From positions 1-29,441 of IMG/VR virus record IMGVR_UViG_3300003873_000045: 29,441 bases of DNA. The stretch is one strand, 5' to 3'. Shown in pieces: positions 11,582-20,949 of the stretch. Positions within the stretch are counted from its first letter, which is position 1; each line of letters opens with the position of its first letter. The position numbers were made by a program, and so were the translations under genes. The stretch comes from a virus. The notes below the pieces were generated by a model. That model was given only the letters and a program-made list of their open reading frames with translations, had not been told where the DNA came from and did no database searches.

Positions 11582-14500
11582 ACTATTCTCCTTGTCGTAT
11601 TCACTGCTATTTCATCGAGCAATGCACTCTGTTCAAGAGATTCTTTCTTAAGCTCTCGTATCTCATTTGCTTGTTTCTCTGTTAATATAATAAGTTTCTT
11701 AAGCTCAACAACTACATCATCTTGGTTATTGCTAACACTAATTCTAGTAGCGTTAGAAGTAAATCCACCAGTAGCAAATGTTTTACTATTTCTAGCTTCT
11801 TCAAGAGCGTTAAAGAGTTCAGGGCGTTTGTGTAGCATCCATCTAGGGGTTACACACTCATCTTCATGTACTATCCCTGCTCTTTTAAAGCCTGTAGAGT
11901 CTGATTTTGTATCTGTTAATTTTGGCGATAATATGCTTGCATTTATAGCATCTAGTTTTACGCCTAGTGAACCTAATAATAAGTTACTTGTGTCTAACTT
12001 AGTAGTAAGGCTGTTTTCAATTTTCTTTAAGTAATCTACCTTGGTGATTGCAGAGTCTTTCATAGCTTTAAATTGTCTAGCAGCTACAATCTGTGCATAC
12101 TTTTGGTCTTTAGAAGTTTTAAAATTACTAGAATCAAAAAGTGTACTAGAATAAGAAATAGTTTTTTTCAAACTATCTTGATAAGCTTTATAATCTTTTG
12201 TTTTTGAAAGATTTAATGTACTGCTCATTGAATCATAATAATTTTGTAAAGCGAACTTTGAACCGTTTGCTGATACTTCTAGCTTTAGTATATTACTTGT
12301 TAAAGAGTCAATAATAGAGTTTAGGATTGATGTATTTGCTTTTGCTTGTTTTATAACATCATCATTGGCTTTCTTTGTGTCCTCTAATAAGTTTATATAC
12401 CTCTGTCTAGCTTTATCTTCTCGCCCCATCTTATCTAAAACTTTTTGCCTCTGATAAATCTCATAGTCTCTAGCATTATGAGTAAGCTTATATATTTTAT
12501 CTAACTGTTTTACTTTATTGGTGTTATCGACTGTTACATGGATAAGTTCTTTATTTGCTAGTAGGAAGCTTTTCTCAGCATCCGTTAAACCACCAACACC
12601 ACCTTTGAGATTATCAAATAGAGCCATAAGCTGTGTTTGAGTTGTTGCAACATTTACACCTAACTTATTAGCTTGGTCTTGTACTAATTGGTCTTGTGTT
12701 TTGAATGAGTCTTTGAACTCTTTCATATTTGCATTTGACTTAGATGTTGCTTCTGCTACTGCTAAAATTGCATCTTTATTATCCATAATAGTAACAGCAC
12801 TAACACCATAAGCATTTGACAAGTCATTTTCAAGCTTAACTTTTTCAGCAAGCTTTGTAGGGTCTTCTGAATTAAGTAAAGCTATATTATCTTTAGTAAG
12901 ATTGTTCGTAATCTTATCTAATACATCTATAGATGACTTTAAATATTCATGTAGGCTTTGAGAGCCTTTTAAGTCATTAACAGTATTTGTATCTTTGCTT
13001 AGCTGTTTCTTCTGATAAAAGTTATTATAAAGAGCATCATACTTCTCTTTAAAATCTTTACCTGCATCTAGCACAGTCTTGTAAGAGTCTATAATAGACA
13101 TTGCAAAATCATGAGAAGTCTTTTCAGCTTTGTTTATGATGTTTTTGTACTCTCGATCTGTTACGCCAAAATTACCTAGGTCTCCATTTGCTTTAAGCTT
13201 ATTAAGGAAATCTATCTGATTTGATTGATTACTTAAGTATTTCTCATTTAAAGTTGCTTGCCAAGAGTCATTTCTGACATCACCATCAGAAGAACCATAA
13301 GAAGATGTAGGGGTGCTTAATGTAACATGCTCGGCATTTATTGCATTACCATAAAGTTTTTTTAGTCTTTCAAGTTTAGCATTGTTGCCGTCTATAGAAT
13401 AACCACCATTTTTAGCAAAATGTACTTTATTATTTGAGTCTGTAAAGTATTCTGCCATATCGTCTGTATCGCTTTGGTATGAGCCTATATGATACCCATT
13501 CATTTTTTTAGGGTATGCACCTAACCCATCATCAGTTCCTGGTGTAAGTGCATAAAAATCCTTACCAATCTTACCAAGACTATCAATAGCATCAGCCTTA
13601 GATTGAATAGAGTAAGTTTTACTTGCAGACTCCAACTGTTTAGCAACAGCACTACCACCATAACCACTAATCGCTTGGAGTAACTCTATCTGCCTATCAA
13701 GTCTATCTGTGATTGGCTTAGTGTTATCTAGGTAAGTTTCTGACTTTTGTTTATATACATCTGAACGAGACGGAGCAGATGCTCCACCAGAAGCTCCACC
13801 TGAGCCACCTAATTGAGACAACATTGCTATATTTGGAAGCATTGCTGCTGTTGTGGCAACCACGGCAGGAATATTAGCAGGGAATGGTGCAGAAGCCCAA
13901 GCACCTTGTATTGCTGTAATACCATTCACAATACCGAGTGTAGCTTGTATTGCTTGGAAAGCTTTTGCTTGTGCTGAACCTGCTTCATAAAAGCCAGACA
14001 TACTACCTGCTAAATCAGCATAACCTTTTATTTCTGCACTGGTTTTGCTTTCATTAAGAGCCTTCTGTTCTTTAGTGAATTTTGTAGACAAGGCTTTTTG
14101 CTTTATTAGCTTTTCACTAGCTGGTAATCTCTGTTTTTCTAATTTTAACCATGATTTTGCATAATCATTTTGTAATTTAATATCAGCCTTATTGTATTTT
14201 AACTTTCCTACATCAAGGTTTGTGAGTGATTTTGATATGTTTGCTATGTCTTTAGCTGTACCAGTTAAGCTGTTTCCCCAGTTCATTCCGCTTTGTGCTA
14301 ATGCTATTTGAGAATCAAGCATAGACTGCATTTGAGAATTAGCATCATCAAGCCCTTTTACAGTTAGGTCAATACTATAGTCTTGTTGCATTGTATCCAA
14401 TAAACCACGCAACTGTTTGTTTGTAAAAGCCCCACTCCCTGCAAGTTCTGCCATTTTATCGCTTGTATCTTTTAGCCACTTATCGTAGTCTGTTCCCATT

Positions 14501-15777
14501 ATTGATAGATAAAGGTCTTTGGCTTTTTGCTGGTAATTTAATAATGCTTTAGCTCTCCATACATCTAACTTATGAATTTGAACAATCTTACTTGATTCAT
14601 ATTTATAAGTTGTATTTACTAAATCTTTATATTTGCTATATTTTGCATTTATTTTGTCTTTTGCTGATGATTGTATGTTTAAAAGAGAATTTATCTGTTT
14701 TGCTAATGCACTCTCTTTTTTTAAGTCTTCTTCAACTTTATTTTTTTGTTTAAGCAGTTTATCTTGATGTTTAAGTGTTTCTTTTTTTAAATTTAGTACA
14801 TCAATTTCATACTGTATATATTTCTTTGCTTTTTTATTAGCTAATAGTGTATTTCCTAAAAGTCCTTTTGTTAAGATATTATCTCGTTCTCTAATTAATT
14901 GAATTAATTTCAAATTTAAATCATTGATATTATTAATATCCCCAACTTCTTTAAATTGCATTAGATAAGAGTGCCATTCATCTTTTAATGTCACTACATC
15001 TTTTGTAAAACTTTTTATATTATTCTTTGAAATATCAAAAATATCTTGAGTTAATAACCCTGCTAATTGAGTCCATGCAGTATCAAAATTCGATACTGCT
15101 ACAGTCATAGTATCAAGAACTTTTAATTGACCTAGTTTACTTTTTACCAAACCTACTACATCTTTAGTATTTTTCAAAGCTTTATTTGTCAAACCTAAAG
15201 AGTTTAAAAATCTACCTAAATCACTATTTGCCAACACTGTACCAGTTGCAAGTCCATCGACACCTGCTAAAAGTTGGTTAAACTCGACATTACCTGCGTT
15301 TGCAGCAACACTCAAAAGCTTTGTCATGTCTATCATGTCTTTTTCTGATGCACCTGCCTTTTTCATTGAGACATACATAGTTTTATAGATTTCTGTTGTT
15401 TGCTCTAATGAGTGTGGTGTTTGTGAGTTTATAGCAAGAAGGTCTTGTGCAGTCTTCACTGCCTCTTTTTGTGCTAAATTATACTTCTCTGCAATAGTTA
15501 AATGTTTACCCATTGCAGAAGTGTTTGATGATGTAGCTACTGTTAGAGCTGTAAGACCTGCTATTGAGTCTTCCATATTTTTGTTAAATGCCATACCAGT
15601 TCTCAATAGTTTTTCAACACCTGAGAAACCGGCATATGCAGAGGCAAGTGAGATAATAGCATTTTTCATATTATTGACACTTCTAGATACTGTCTTTTCA
15701 GCTTTTTCCATTCCACTGACAAGCTTTGCAGTATCAGCTTTTATATCGATAACAACACTTCCTGCTTTGTAACTCAT
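11578..15777 (-). CDS. tail tape measure protein
   Basis: The largest gene in the window (1399 residues). It sets tail length and is ejected during DNA entry. The N-terminus (VVIDIKADTAKLVSGMEKAE) is typical of tape measure proteins. Long helical, Lys/Asp/Asn-rich stretches follow, with a Gly/Ala-rich hydrophobic stretch at about 610-665 (GIVNGITAIQGAWASAPF, VVATTAAMLPNIAML) that could insert into the membrane. The start overlaps the chaperone extension stop as ATGA. If the usual helical rise of about 1.5 angstrom per residue applies, the tail would be roughly 200 nm, an estimate only. Confidence 0.92.
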   Translation of the reverse strand: MSYKAGSVVIDIKADTAKLVSGMEKAEKTVSRSVNNMKNAIISLASAYAGFSGVEKLLRTGMAFNKNMEDSIAGLTALTVATSSNTSAMGKHLTIAEKYNLAQKEAVKTAQDLLAINSQTPHSLEQTTEIYKTMYVSMKKAGASEKDMIDMTKLLSVAANAGNVEFNQLLAGVDGLATGTVLANSDLGRFLNSLGLTNKALKNTKDVVGLVKSKLGQLKVLDTMTVAVSNFDTAWTQLAGLLTQDIFDISKNNIKSFTKDVVTLKDEWHSYLMQFKEVGDINNINDLNLKLIQLIRERDNILTKGLLGNTLLANKKAKKYIQYEIDVLNLKKETLKHQDKLLKQKNKVEEDLKKESALAKQINSLLNIQSSAKDKINAKYSKYKDLVNTTYKYESSKIVQIHKLDVWRAKALLNYQQKAKDLYLSIMGTDYDKWLKDTSDKMAELAGSGAFTNKQLRGLLDTMQQDYSIDLTVKGLDDANSQMQSMLDSQIALAQSGMNWGNSLTGTAKDIANISKSLTNLDVGKLKYNKADIKLQNDYAKSWLKLEKQRLPASEKLIKQKALSTKFTKEQKALNESKTSAEIKGYADLAGSMSGFYEAGSAQAKAFQAIQATLGIVNGITAIQGAWASAPFPANIPAVVATTAAMLPNIAMLSQLGGSGGASGGASAPSRSDVYKQKSETYLDNTKPITDRLDRQIELLQAISGYGGSAVAKQLESASKTYSIQSKADAIDSLGKIGKDFYALTPGTDDGLGAYPKKMNGYHIGSYQSDTDDMAEYFTDSNNKVHFAKNGGYSIDGNNAKLERLKKLYGNAINAEHVTLSTPTSSYGSSDGDVRNDSWQATLNEKYLSNQSNQIDFLNKLKANGDLGNFGVTDREYKNIINKAEKTSHDFAMSIIDSYKTVLDAGKDFKEKYDALYNNFYQKKQLSKDTNTVNDLKGSQSLHEYLKSSIDVLDKITNNLTKDNIALLNSEDPTKLAEKVKLENDLSNAYGVSAVTIMDNKDAILAVAEATSKSNANMKEFKDSFKTQDQLVQDQANKLGVNVATTQTQLMALFDNLKGGVGGLTDAEKSFLLANKELIHVTVDNTNKVKQLDKIYKLTHNARDYEIYQRQKVLDKMGREDKARQRYINLLEDTKKANDDVIKQAKANTSILNSIIDSLTSNILKLEVSANGSKFALQNYYDSMSSTLNLSKTKDYKAYQDSLKKTISYSSTLFDSSNFKTSKDQKYAQIVAARQFKAMKDSAITKVDYLKKIENSLTTKLDTSNLLLGSLGVKLDAINASILSPKLTDTKSDSTGFKRAGIVHEDECVTPRWMLHKRPELFNALEEARNSKTFATGGFTSNATRISVSNNQDDVVVELKKLIILTEKQANEIRELKKESLEQSALLDEIAVNTTRRIV

Positions 15778-16570
15778 TTACCATCTCCAAACGCACTTTT
15801 AAAAGCTTGAGCTGTTAATTCAGCATTTATTTTCATAACTTTTGCTTTCTCTTTTTTATAATCTTCTTCACTCATTGAAAGAATTTGTCCTATTTGTGAA
15901 ACAAGTTTTATGTAATACTTAACACTCAACTTTCTCCACTTTAGACTATCTTTCATTGAGTCATAAAGAAATCCAGCTTTCCCCATAGCACTATAATTGT
16001 ATTCGCAATCAACAGCAACATTTGCTAGCACTTTTTCAAAATATTGAAGATTTATTTTTGCATTATGTTCTCTTAATGCTCTTGCTATTCTCCAAACTGC
16101 TTTTTTTCCAACTCAACCTTAGCAATATCTAAATCACGCATAAGTGCTGCATAGCCTTTTATCTCTGCGTATGTCTCAAGCTTTTCTTTATCTTTTCCAC
16201 TTATAAGCATATTAAATCTATTTTTTGACAACTCTTCTGCAAAAGCATCCTGGTCCTCTCCACCAATCTCTTCTAAATTTGAAAACAGTGCATCAGCTTC
16301 CTCTTCAAGTTTCTCTTTTTTCTCAAGTACAGATAAAGAGCTTTCATATTTTCCAGCGAGTTCATAGAGCTCAGCTTTTTTACCAAGAGTATTTTGTTTG
16401 TTAATTATTTTCTGTACTTTTTTAAAAATATCTACAAACTGTTTCTCTTTTAATTTTTGCTTTGCTTTCTCATCAAGAGTAAATTCTCTAAAAAATATAG
16501 AGAGTTTCTCTTTTGTTTTGTTTGACTCTTTGACTTCAATGTCAATTTTATAATTAAGTTGAATTTTCAT
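15774..16570 (-). CDS. tail assembly chaperone, -1 frameshift product (GT-like)
   Basis: The predicted 265-residue fusion consists of residues 1-157 of the 161-residue upstream protein, a -1 shift at 16100-16106, then 108 residues read to the stop at 15774. The downstream frame is open from the slippery site on but has no start codon before a GTG at 16031 that lacks a ribosome site, so independent translation is unlikely. This matches lambda gpG/gpGT: the long form recruits tube subunits to the tape measure, the short form coats it. The position between tail tube and tape measure is exactly as expected. The stop overlaps the tape measure start by ATGA. Confidence 0.75.
16085..16570 (-). CDS. 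tail assembly chaperone, short form (G-like)
   Basis: A 161-residue, strongly charged helical protein with an N-terminal strand (KIQLNYKIDIEVKES) and coiled-coil-like stretches (KLKEKQFVDIFKKVQKIINK, then EKKEKLEEEADALF). It is encoded immediately after the tail tube gene and ends four codons after the frameshift site (KKQFGE). It probably wraps the tape measure during tail assembly. The start follows the tube stop by one base, with only a weak GGCGGC ribosome site, so coupling to the upstream gene is likely. Confidence 0.75.
   Translation of the reverse strand: MKIQLNYKIDIEVKESNKTKEKLSIFFREFTLDEKAKQKLKEKQFVDIFKKVQKIINKQNTLGKKAELYELAGKYESSLSVLEKKEKLEEEADALFSNLEEIGGEDQDAFAEELSKNRFNMLISGKDKEKLETYAEIKGYAALMRDLDIAKVELEKKQFGE
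16100..16106 (-). other. programmed -1 frameshift site A_AAA_AAG
   Basis: On the coding strand the 0-frame reads GAA AAA AAG CAG TTT GGA GAA TAG. The heptamer A AAA AAG is in the phase needed for -1 slippage and is the same site used in E. coli dnaX. An AAGG, possibly acting as a stimulatory Shine-Dalgarno-like element, lies 9 bases upstream of the A run. No convincing downstream hairpin was seen. Confidence 0.75.
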
Positions 16571-16571
16571 A

Positions 16572-16985
16572 TTATGAAGCCGCCGTTACAGCTGGAAGAC
16601 CATTTGGATTTACAGTAAAGTTTGCCAAAACAGCACCCTCTGCCTCTTGCGTTTGCTTAAATTCACTAATAACTACCAAATCCCATTTGTATGTTGTTCC
16701 ATTATTGTCTCCCTTGTCTGAAAGTTCTATCTCAAATGGAATAGAAGTGTTATTAATAAATGCACTCTCAAGCTCTCCTGCACCATTTGCATCTGCTGGG
16801 TCATACAAAACACCAATAGATATAGGGTCAACAGTTGCAATGCCATCAACAACAACAATATTTCCAGAGTTTATAGATTTATACTCTTTGACGGCTTTTT
16901 TTCTTGAAATGTCACCAAGAGACTCTATTTCACCAACAACTTTTGAATTTGCACGCACAATGTTCCCAATAGTTTTAATACTCAT
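16572..16985 (-). CDS. major tail tube protein
   Basis: A 137-residue beta-rich protein directly before the chaperone genes and after the tail terminator, the fixed place of the tube subunit in siphoviruses. The C-terminal half (TTYKWDLVVISEFKQTQEAE) and a region with GDISRKKAVKEYKSINSG fit the small lambda-V/HK97-type tube fold. AAGGA precedes the ATG. It should be one of the most abundant virion proteins. The family is inferred mainly from position and size. Confidence 0.7.
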   Translation of the reverse strand: MSIKTIGNIVRANSKVVGEIESLGDISRKKAVKEYKSINSGNIVVVDGIATVDPISIGVLYDPADANGAGELESAFINNTSIPFEIELSDKGDNNGTTYKWDLVVISEFKQTQEAEGAVLANFTVNPNGLPAVTAAS

Positions 16986-16987
16986 AA

Positions 16988-17323
16988 TTAAATCCTTCTA
17001 AATTTTATATCAATTAGCTGTCTATGCAGCTGCAATTCATCTTCATAGAGGTCATAAGAGGAAATAGATCCTCCCCCTAATCCAATCACTTCATTAATCA
17101 CTAAGTCTTTAAGGCGCTTAGATTCTCCATAACTCTTAGAAAATATATCGATTTGAAAACGAACATCTCTACTAAGAACTTCTCCTTCATTAAAAGATTG
17201 ATTTGCACCATCAAAAATAACTTGATAAGTGATAGCAGGAAAATCTGCATCCTCTGGCAAAAACATAGGATAAGCATTTGGTGTAACATTTTTGAGTGCC
17301 GCATACAAATCTTTTTCTATCAT
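16988..17323 (-). CDS. tail terminator protein (DUF3168-like)
   Basis: A 111-residue protein with the pattern MIEKDLYAALKNVTPNAYPM, PAITYQVIFD, VRFQIDIFSKSYGES and a C-terminal RQLIDIKFRR. This is the layout of DUF3168/gp17-type tail terminators, which cap the finished tail and bind the head connector. It overlaps the gp10-like gene by 4 bases and precedes the tube gene, consistent with that role. Confidence 0.7.
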   Translation of the reverse strand: MIEKDLYAALKNVTPNAYPMFLPEDADFPAITYQVIFDGANQSFNEGEVLSRDVRFQIDIFSKSYGESKRLKDLVINEVIGLGGGSISSYDLYEDELQLHRQLIDIKFRRI

Positions 17324-17850
17324 TTTGCAAGCTCCTTATCAAGTCTTTTTGCCATGTATTCTTTCAAAGCGGCAATAGCCTTATCGCCCTCGCGCTCAAA
17401 AGCAGGTCGCATAAAAGGGTGTGGCTTAATCCCACCACCTTTTGCGACAATGGCAGCTCTTCTTTTTGCTCTTTTACCACTTCTTGGTTTAAGGAGAGGA
17501 TGGTCGAGCTTGGCATAAGTTCCAAATTCGACAAAATACCCATAAAATGGACTCTGTTGCATTGTTAGTACAACATTTTTTCCGTTATCCATATCTTGAG
17601 CTTTTAACCTATATTTTTCAACTCTTGGAGACACCTGAAACCACACAAGTGACTTCTTGCGAGTTTCAAACTTGGTTACTCCGATACTTTTTTTAAGCAC
17701 ACCATGCTCAACCGGCACAAGAGCCTTAGCCTCTTTTACAATAGGCTTTGCAGCAGCACGAACAGCACCGACAAGCACTCTTTTTTGTACTTTCTCAGGA
17801 AGTGTTTTTAAGTTTTTTAGCAACTCTTCCATCCCTAAAACTTCACTCAT
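17320..17850 (-). CDS. HK97 gp10-like head-tail / tail completion protein
   Basis: A 176-residue basic protein with an N-terminal GMEELLKNLKTLPEKVQKRV helix, KPIVKEAKALVPVEHGVLKK, a YGYFVEFGT motif (about 120-128) and KPHPFMRPAF. These are the hallmarks of the HK97-gp10_like family, small proteins at the head-tail junction. At 176 residues it is somewhat longer than usual, with a Lys/Arg-rich insertion around 135-155. It overlaps its downstream neighbour by 4 bases. Confidence 0.82.
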   Translation of the reverse strand: MSEVLGMEELLKNLKTLPEKVQKRVLVGAVRAAAKPIVKEAKALVPVEHGVLKKSIGVTKFETRKKSLVWFQVSPRVEKYRLKAQDMDNGKNVVLTMQQSPFYGYFVEFGTYAKLDHPLLKPRSGKRAKRRAAIVAKGGGIKPHPFMRPAFEREGDKAIAALKEYMAKRLDKELAK

Positions 17851-18165
17851 CTAAACAAACTCCGTACAGATTAACTGCAAGCTTCTATTCTCTTCACGAA
17901 TATTTAAAACACTTTCAATGTTAAAAATACGAGTGTCAAATACAATTCTCATCTTAGGGATAATCCCAGGAATAAAACGAATTATTATCTTGTGCGACAC
18001 CTCATTATGTGTACCAGCTTTAAAAAACTCTTTAGCACTAAGTGGAGTTATAGAAGCGTAAGCCATTTCAAAATCACTCCACCCTTTAGTAACCTCTCCA
18101 AAATCATCCTGTGGTCCAGAATAAGTCTGTATTATTATCTTATGCTTTAGATTTCCACTTCTCAT
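17851..18165 (-). CDS. head-tail adaptor, Phage_H_T_join family
   Basis: A 104-residue protein with LKHKIIIQTYSGPQDDFGEV at the N-terminus, WSDFEMAYASITPLSAKEFF in the middle and IRFIPGIIPKMRIVFDTRIF towards the end. This is the conserved pattern of the head closure/adaptor family (PF05521, SPP1 gp16 type). It forms a ring below the connector. It overlaps the upstream connector gene by 4 bases. Confidence 0.85.
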   Translation of the reverse strand: MRSGNLKHKIIIQTYSGPQDDFGEVTKGWSDFEMAYASITPLSAKEFFKAGTHNEVSHKIIIRFIPGIIPKMRIVFDTRIFNIESVLNIREENRSLQLICTEFV

Positions 18166-18707
18166 GGTATAATCCTATATGGTTTAAGAAGATCACTTAT
18201 AAAACCATCTTTAAAATCAGAAGTGATAGTGCCTATTACAAACTCCTCACGGTTTTCATAGTAAGTTGCTATTTTCACTTTCATATAAGATTTTATAGCA
18301 GATGGAACTTCTGCATATCCACAAGAAAAAGTTATCTTAATCGCTTTTTGATGCTCTTTAAATGTTGGAACTTCTGAATAGCTTATGTACCCTATACCAT
18401 CCCTCTCATAAAGATAGTAAGTAGAACTATCAAGCTCAACATAAACACCATCAGCACCCATGTACTCAATTTTTAAAACTTCTATTATGGGATTTTTCGG
18501 TAATTTAGATATAAAATCATCTGTATATAGTTCATAAGTTGCCACCTCTAACTGTCTGTTTAATATATTTTGAGTATGCTCTTCTACTGACTTTATAATG
18601 TCTGTAATAAGAGCATCATCATCGCTGTGCAAAATTCTCAAAAATGCTTTTGCATCTATAAGTGAAACAGATGTTGAAGCTGGTACTACTGTTTGAACTA
18701 TTTGCAT
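18162..18707 (-). CDS. head-tail connector protein, gp6-like
   Basis: A 181-residue protein whose N-terminus (SLIDAKAFLRILHSDDDALI, then an IIKSVEEHTQNILNRQL helix) and C-terminus (FSCGYAEVPSAIKSYMKVKI) match the HK97 gp6/SPP1 gp15 connector family, which sits under the portal ring. It lies between the capsid-region genes and the adaptor gene in the normal order. The call is well supported by both sequence pattern and gene order. Confidence 0.85.
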   Translation of the reverse strand: MQIVQTVVPASTSVSLIDAKAFLRILHSDDDALITDIIKSVEEHTQNILNRQLEVATYELYTDDFISKLPKNPIIEVLKIEYMGADGVYVELDSSTYYLYERDGIGYISYSEVPTFKEHQKAIKITFSCGYAEVPSAIKSYMKVKIATYYENREEFVIGTITSDFKDGFISDLLKPYRIIP

Positions 18708-18711
18708 GATT

Positions 18712-19086
18712 CTACTCCTCTTTTTTCTTTACTCGTAATCCAAGAGTTTCAATCTCTCCCACTATCTCTTCATCGCTCAGAACAACACCAAGAAATTCAG
18801 CTTCTTTGATAACAACCTGAGTATAAAGTGATTTTAACTCCACTTTGAGTTTGTCTGATTCTAAAATAGCCTTAGCCTCAGCCTCTTTTCTTGCAATTTC
18901 ATTTTCAATATCATGCGCCCTTTGCATAAAAGTTTGTAACTCTTTTTCTGTTTTTGGCTTTGCTATACCTTTTTTAATGTAGCGAAGAGCAGTTGCATCA
19001 TCAACTGTAACACTCTCCCCTACTGCAAAACTTCCTTTAGCACCAGAGAGGTGCTGTAATAAAATAAGTTTAATCATCTTATCCAT
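18712..19086 (-). CDS. small capsid-adjacent protein, DUF7210-like N-terminus
   Basis: A 124-residue protein. Residues about 5-45 (GSFAVGESVTVDDATALRYI then KKGIAKPK) resemble a small domain often encoded right after the major capsid gene. The rest is a charged helix (about 48-95) and a short C-terminal part ending in KKKEE. It overlaps the capsid gene by 8 bases. It may be a head decoration or connector-associated protein; nothing decides this. Confidence 0.6.
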   Translation of the reverse strand: MDKMIKLILLQHLSGAKGSFAVGESVTVDDATALRYIKKGIAKPKTEKELQTFMQRAHDIENEIARKEAEAKAILESDKLKVELKSLYTQVVIKEAEFLGVVLSDEEIVGEIETLGLRVKKKEE

Positions 19087-20233
19087 CCGAATTTTTTCCT
19101 ACATTAAATGCTTCACTGAGTGTGATTTTTCCATCAACACGAACAGTTACTTGAAAACCTACCATACCAGTTCCAGCATATAACTCATCAAGTCTTTGAA
19201 TATTCATAGCCCCACGGTCTGCAATTTGGTAGTAAGAAAAGTCACCAAGAACAATAAACTTGTTGCTAGTACCTAAATCTGCCATATGTCTATCAATAAC
19301 TATAGGACAACCTTTGATAGTTGGTTTTGTGCCATCACTAAAACTAGTTACAAGATAATTTCCATCACCATCTTTAAGCTTATCAATCGCTTTCATAGTG
19401 TTATCATTAAGTCTCCAAATAGCATTTTTACGGTACTCTTCAGGTAAATCATAGAAAATGTCAATAATCTCATCTGCTGTCACTGCATCAGTTGCTGCTG
19501 TTGTAGAATTTGCTCCAACTGTTGCACTTGTCACATATCCTGTTGGTTTTTTCGAACCATCACCAACTGCAAATGATGGAGCTTCTGCCGCATCAATACC
19601 TTTTGCAATTTGACCAGCCATGTAAGCTTCAAAGTTGATAGCTGTATCTGCAAGTAATTCACGAGAAACTTTGATAATACCTCCAAGTTTCCAAGCATTT
19701 AACTGTACATTTCCAAAAGTGGACTTTGTTTCACCATAAGTTCCCTCTTCATCAATCCATGCAAAAGTTGGAGCAGTTCCCTCTGTTGGAATATTTGTTG
19801 TAGATGTTGTCCCCATTACCGATGAGATAGAACGAGTTGCACTTAAAGCATTAAGTTTTGCAATTACTGTATTTTGATAAGTTACTGGTACTGTATAACC
19901 ACCATCAGCATCTACACCTTCAGTCATAGAAGCTACTGCTTCAGTAATTTGTGCAGCATTTCTAGCAGAAAGGTAACTATCAAAAGCACCTCTATACTCT
20001 GCTTGTGTATCATCTATACCAAAAGAAGCTTGTGGGATAACTTCATCTGTTTGACTCTCAAGTCTTGCAACATTTCTAGCAATCTCCACATCACGATTGA
20101 GTTTTGTAAACTCTGCATGAAGTGTGTTATACTGTGCTTGAACTGTATCGTCCATAGTTGCGTTTGCATCATTGAGAGTTTGCATCTCTTTTAGTTTTTC
20201 AGCTCTTGCTGCTATTAATTGTTCTAAATCCAT
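19079..20233 (-). CDS. major capsid protein, HK97 fold
   Basis: A 384-residue protein. Residues about 1-65 form a charged coiled coil, the scaffolding delta domain normally removed by the prohead protease. The mature part follows, with conserved HK97-family stretches such as GGYTVPVTYQNTVIAKL, SVMGTTSTTNIPTEG, AWKLGGIIKVSRELLADTAI, PTIKGCPIVIDRHM and VTVRVDGKITLSEAF. Order portal-protease-capsid is standard. Its start codon overlaps the protease stop region by one base at 20233. Confidence 0.93.
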   Translation of the reverse strand: MDLEQLIAARAEKLKEMQTLNDANATMDDTVQAQYNTLHAEFTKLNRDVEIARNVARLESQTDEVIPQASFGIDDTQAEYRGAFDSYLSARNAAQITEAVASMTEGVDADGGYTVPVTYQNTVIAKLNALSATRSISSVMGTTSTTNIPTEGTAPTFAWIDEEGTYGETKSTFGNVQLNAWKLGGIIKVSRELLADTAINFEAYMAGQIAKGIDAAEAPSFAVGDGSKKPTGYVTSATVGANSTTAATDAVTADEIIDIFYDLPEEYRKNAIWRLNDNTMKAIDKLKDGDGNYLVTSFSDGTKPTIKGCPIVIDRHMADLGTSNKFIVLGDFSYYQIADRGAMNIQRLDELYAGTGMVGFQVTVRVDGKITLSEAFNVGKNSDG

Positions 20234-20949
20234 TATTTCATTCCTTGTTCTAAAATAAAAAGCTCTCTTGCTTTTTTTTGTTGAGCGGAAACATCCACCA
20301 CCTTATTTTCAACTTCAAGCACTTCCTCTTCCTTTTCAGGTAGCAATTTTGCAACTGCTTCAAGAGATAAGTTACTTTCATTTTCTACTATTGCATTGTT
20401 ACAAGCTTTTAAGCTTTCTGTAGCTATTGCAAGTGCCTCTGCTTTGTTTGTTACGGCTGATTCAGTAGCTACAATCTCATCTATAAAACCAGCATCTAGC
20501 ATCTCTTTTCCATAGTAGAAAGTTTCATCATCCATAAGATTACGAACATCCTTATCGCTCATAGATGTTTTTGAAACATATGCTTTAGATATAATTGAAG
20601 ATAATCCCTCTGATATATCAGCGGCTTTTCTAAGTTCTCTAAAATCTCCTAAAGCTGGTAATGATGCATTATGAATCATAAAAGTTGTATTATCATATGC
20701 TGTAACCTTGTCACAAGCCAAAACAATATAAGAAGCAATACTTGCAGCGACACCTGTAATCTGTGCAGTAATAATTCCTTTTTTGTATGCTCTTATTGCG
20801 TTAAAAATAGCAACACCATGCATCACTGAACCACCGACTGAGTTTACTTTTAAAAGCACATCTCCACTTTTGGAATTAAGTTCATCACTAAAAGATTGAG
20901 AATCTATATCCCAACCACCAATAATGCCATCAATAACAATTTCATCCAT
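20233..20949 (-). CDS. ClpP-type prohead maturation protease (S14)
   Basis: A 238-residue serine protease that trims the capsid scaffold during head maturation. The S14 fold is visible: LLKVNSVGGSVMHGVAIFNA (about 32-51), the catalytic Ser70 in GVAASIAS, and the catalytic His93 in FMIHN. The C-terminal 60 residues are an acidic helical tail (KLLPEKEEEVLEVENKVVDV) that may be removed itself. It overlaps the portal gene by 8 bases. Confidence 0.93.
   Translation of the reverse strand: MDEIVIDGIIGGWDIDSQSFSDELNSKSGDVLLKVNSVGGSVMHGVAIFNAIRAYKKGIITAQITGVAASIASYIVLACDKVTAYDNTTFMIHNASLPALGDFRELRKAADISEGLSSIISKAYVSKTSMSDKDVRNLMDDETFYYGKEMLDAGFIDEIVATESAVTNKAEALAIATESLKACNNAIVENESNLSLEAVAKLLPEKEEEVLEVENKVVDVSAQQKKARELFILEQGMK

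Noticed and set aside
16085-16106. The A7 run as a sequencing or mutational frameshift in one long gene
   Set aside because: The gene order (tube, this pair, tape measure), the exact A_AAA_AAG phase and the conserved biology of G/GT genes make programmed frameshifting the better reading.
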